From Spizellomyces punctatus DAOM BR117 (lineage: Eukaryota > Chytridiomycota > Chytridiomycetes > Spizellomycetales > Spizellomycetaceae), in contig NW_015971556.1 in the NCBI RefSeq assembly GCF_000182565.1, forward strand, positions 248,001 to 312,000: a stretch of DNA of 64,000 nucleotides. Reading direction: 5' to 3'. The notes under the pieces are model-generated. The model saw only the letters and a list, made by a program, of their open reading frames with translations. It was not told the DNA's origin and searched no databases. Positions within the stretch are counted from its first letter, which is position 1; the number at the start of each line of letters is the position of its first letter. A program made the position numbers and the translations under genes. Shown in pieces: positions 61,327 to 64,000 of this stretch.

Positions 61327-62689
61327 ATGGCCACTCCACATTCTGCAAAGCGCCAACGGACAACGTCACCTTTGGCTCACCAGTCGAGGGTCCTTGTGCT
61401 GTCTCATCCCAATACCCATCACCACACAGGACACACCTCCTCGCGCGACTCGTCAGGCGAAAAACCAGAACGGACAATGGCCATCCTAACCTATCTTGCA
61501 AAGCTTTACCCTGTCTCCCATGGACTTTTACAACCACCCACGCCCCCGCAGGTGGTATTTGACTCCAACCCACCGCGCGCACAACTGAGGGACTTGTGGC
61601 GCGTACACGACGTTGAATATATTGGGAGAATTATAGATCAGACCCCAAAGTGTGGTGGGCGATCCAGGCATTTCTCACCTGGCAGAGCCGGCGTCAAGAC
61701 CACGTATGTAACCTTTTTTCCAACTCTTCCGATTGCAAACGACTCTAACTGTCCAATTTTCCAGCTTCCTAAGTCCTGGTAGCACTGAAGCCATTCTTCG
61801 TGCAGCAGGCGCTGTGACAACAGCCATTGACACTGTTTTGGCATCAGATAGCAATATCACAACGGCATTTTGTGTTGTGAGGCCACCTGGACATCACTGT
61901 GGATGGAGCGGGGTGGAGCCTCTGGACACGGATATAGATTTGGCACAGGGATTTTGTTATGTGAATAACGTTATGGTGAGTGGAACGCGTTTTCTTTGCA
62001 GCAGCAACTCTGTACTCTGTTTCGGACCATGTCTGATATTTGCAATGTTTGCAATATCAGGTTGGAGCAGCATATGCAGTGCATGAATACGACACCCGCG
62101 TGGCAATTCTGGATTTTGATGTGCACCACGTAAGTACCTCGGAAATGACAGGATTTTCCCAGCTACTAAAGAATTCATTCCATTCATTTAGGGAAACGGC
62201 ACTGAAGGCATAATGCGACGTCTCCTCTCTACTCATCCTCCAGAGATACCTTTTCCCCTCCTTTTCATCAGCACCCACCAGTATTCGCCTGGGTTTTACC
62301 CAGGTACAGGTTCACCACATCCTTCCTCATCCCCCTACTCCCGTCACATCATCAACATTCCATTAGCACGTGGTACATCCTCCGCAGAATTTCGCAAAGC
62401 ACTAAAAGAGCAAGCACTCACAGCGCTACGTGATTTTGCACCAACATTGATACTCATAAGCGCTGGGTTTGACAGTCATGCGGAAGATCACGTTGGCGAT
62501 CTAGACCTCGTTGACGAGGATTTTCAATGGATCAGCATGGTATGCAAAAGAATCCAGAAGAAAATTGTATCAGTTTTGGAGGGAGGCTATCTGGGGGACA
62601 CGAGTGAATCATGCCTGGTGCGGAGCTGTGCCGCGCATATCAAGGGCCTACTCGATGAGGGCGAGGATTCGTCGAAAGTCGGATCATAG
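61327..62689 (+). CDS. Class II-type zinc histone deacetylase
   Basis: Zinc-dependent deacetylase of the arginase/deacetylase fold. It starts MATPHSAKRQRTTSPL. Exon 1 holds VLVLSHPNTHHHTGHTSSRD then EYIGRIIDQTP. Later exons: FCVVRPPGHHCGWSGVEPLD (general base His pair), AQGFCYVNNVMVGAAYAVHE YDTRVAILDFDVHHGNGTEG (Asp-His zinc ligands), STHQYSPGFYPGTGSPH, LILISAGFDSHAEDHVGDLD (Asp ligand) and SVLEGGYLGDTSESCLVRSC. Every catalytic motif is present, and it ends with the fold at about 400 residues, without the C-terminal Arb2 domain of yeast Hda1. The GTG.PHPSS-type loop resembles bacterial and class IIb/HDAC10-like or HosB-type deacetylases. The substrate may be histone, tubulin or polyamine; the sequence does not decide. 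Confidence 0.92.
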
Positions 62690-62822
62690 CTCCAATACTG
62701 AAAGGAGCCGCCAGTATATAAGAATCCCATCTACTAAACAAAATTTCTGTACCGCTTCAGCCGGCCAAGCTAGGCTAACTCTAAGCATCACAGTAACAAA
62801 CAGTTTTCCTAAATGCTCTGGA

Positions 62823-64000
62823 CTATGGAGGACGTCCTCCTGTGCCATCCGTTACAGACCAGCCCCTTACCTTGGCAGGTCCATTTGCAGCACCATTCAT
62901 CTGTGCGCGCGCAGCATTCCCAGTTGTATTGCGCCGCTTTGCATTGTTTCCACCGCCTCTTCCCATCTTCTTTCCGGTTGCTGTGCGTTGCCGAAAATCC
63001 GCGGCATTGGACACCGTTCGGGGACGAGGCATTCCGCCGCTTGAGGGGGGAGATGTGGGACTCGGCGGTATAACCTTGGCTGTAAGTGGGACAACATTAC
63101 TGACAAGTGACTCCACCACCGATGGTGGTGGGGGTGGCGCCATGGACTCTGGCGACAGAAACGCCTTTGTTGGCATCAGTGTCGACGTTGAAGAAGGTTG
63201 TGAAGAATGTGGAGGGGATACAATGTCGGTATTCATTCCGTTCGACCCATTCCCGCATGCTCCCGCTTGAAGTTGGCCAGGTGCTTGCACTTGCCCATGT
63301 CCCTCATTTCTCCCCTTCCCATTTTTATCCCCTCTGTCCCGCATGTAACTGCGCTCATAAGTTACTTTTCGCCTCCCCTCTCCACTCCCACCCTTCTCCT
63401 CGGCAGCACACCTCGTACATTGACAAACGAAAAAGTAATCGGCCTGCAATCGTGCTCGCCTGGCTTGAAGCGGCATATTCGTGTCAATATAGGATATTGT
63501 TAAAGCCTCACCCTCATCAACTGTTCTTCGAGCTGTCACAGACATGACCATTCCATTCTGAATCATGACACAGTTTGGATCGCACGAGTGCTAAGTTGCA
63601 AAGTGTCTTATCAGCAATCTGACACTAGGAGTTTTGATGGCCATTTTCATATCCCTTACATTAAAGTAGCTCGCCTTTGGAAAGACAGCCCTCCCCATGC
63701 ATTGCTCCTTTTTTGGACTCCAAAGACCAAACCCATTACTTTCTATTTTGCTGATTAGGTTGAGAACAAAGTCGGATGCGTCTCCCCTTGGACCTCTTGG
63801 AACCCTATCATCATCCTCCAAAAGCCCACAATCTTCCAACAGTCGTATGATAAAGTTTTTTGTTTTCTTCCAATCACGAGCGTCCTCAGCTGGCCAGTCC
63901 ATGTAATGGGACTGCAGGTTGTCTACCTCTTGCCAGGTGCATGTCTCTGGAATCAGCTGACAAGTGTTTGAAGACGAACATGACTCGTTCGTTGCCGATG
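62823..64000 (-). CDS. SMYD/SET5-like SET-domain methyltransferase, 5' end off window
   Basis: The gene runs off the right edge. The visible N-terminal part has VDNLQSHYMDWPAEDARDWK KTKNFIIRLL, then KIESNGFGLWSPKKEQCMGR AVFPKASYFN, typical of the post-MYND SET region. A GTAAGG intron (about 63590-63660) joins to HSCDPNCVMIQNGMVMSVTA, the NHSC.PN S-adenosylmethionine-pocket motif; the Asn comes from the previous exon. ARRTVDEGEALTISYIDTNM PLQARRARLQADYFFVCQCT RC gives the GEE.T.SYID motif and the post-SET cysteines (FVCQCTRC). A long disordered tail follows (Pro, Gly, Asn-rich), ending GTGGRPP at 62823. The MYND zinc finger, if any, would lie beyond 64000. A protein-lysine methyltransferase is likely. 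Confidence 0.88.

Overview
The window is nuclear DNA of an intron-bearing, flagellated fungus, most likely a chytrid. Genes are split by short introns of roughly 40-100 bases with GT-AG ends. There are fungal mitochondrial and metabolic genes (ARG8-type acetylornithine aminotransferase, ATP18-type ATP synthase subunit j, a LAM-type sterol transporter, a SEN1 helicase). There is also a HYDIN-like axonemal ASH-repeat protein, which is expected only in organisms with motile flagella. Exon borders were worked out by eye from reading frame and splice signals, so individual junctions can be off by a few bases.

Layout. 1-5.0 kb: 3' part of the HYDIN-like gene (+). 5.2-9.8 kb: BUB3 (-) and an SSXT/SS18-family coactivator (+), divergent. 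10.2-11.9 kb: mitochondrial uS13 (-) and thiamine pyrophosphokinase (+), divergent. 11.9-15.5 kb: an unrecognised disordered protein (-) and ARG8 (+). 15.8-21.1 kb: GRAM/VASt sterol transporter (-) and an E2 enzyme (+). 22.1-24.2 kb: ATP18 (-), a small SET protein (-) and a CoA-binding protein (+). 24.3-31.3 kb: SEC22 (-), oligopeptidase B-like (+), ALG9 (-). 31.4-34.2 kb: SMAP-domain basic protein (+) and an SDR (-). 34.5-40.7 kb: SEN1 (+). 40.9-44.2 kb: a second SDR (-) and an RMP1/NEPRO-like protein (+). 44.2-45.4 kb: a gap with broken coding fragments. 45.4-53.5 kb: SNU66/SART1 (-) and a GRAM-TBC-EF-hand RabGAP (+). 53.6-61.0 kb: an unrecognised gene (+), a maltose O-acetyltransferase-like gene (-), an ectonucleotide pyrophosphatase (+) and another unrecognised gene (-). 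61.3-64 kb: a class II histone deacetylase (+) and a SMYD-like SET protein (-) running off the end.

The genes do not form one pathway. They are mostly single-copy housekeeping genes: spindle checkpoint, chromatin, splicing, RNA termination and processing, membrane traffic, glycosylation, mitochondria. What links them is arrangement. Strands alternate at 25 of 27 gene junctions, giving twelve divergent pairs with 48-576 bases between start codons (one pair has an unresolved start). Several of these shared promoters hold palindromic sites: TCACGTGA-type E-boxes, RFX-like X-boxes and a 14-bp palindrome. I did not find a self-evident new enzymatic system. The best leads are the alternating bidirectional-promoter layout, the intron-hidden SSXT and ATP18 genes, the broken gene at about 45 kb, and three unrecognised proteins.
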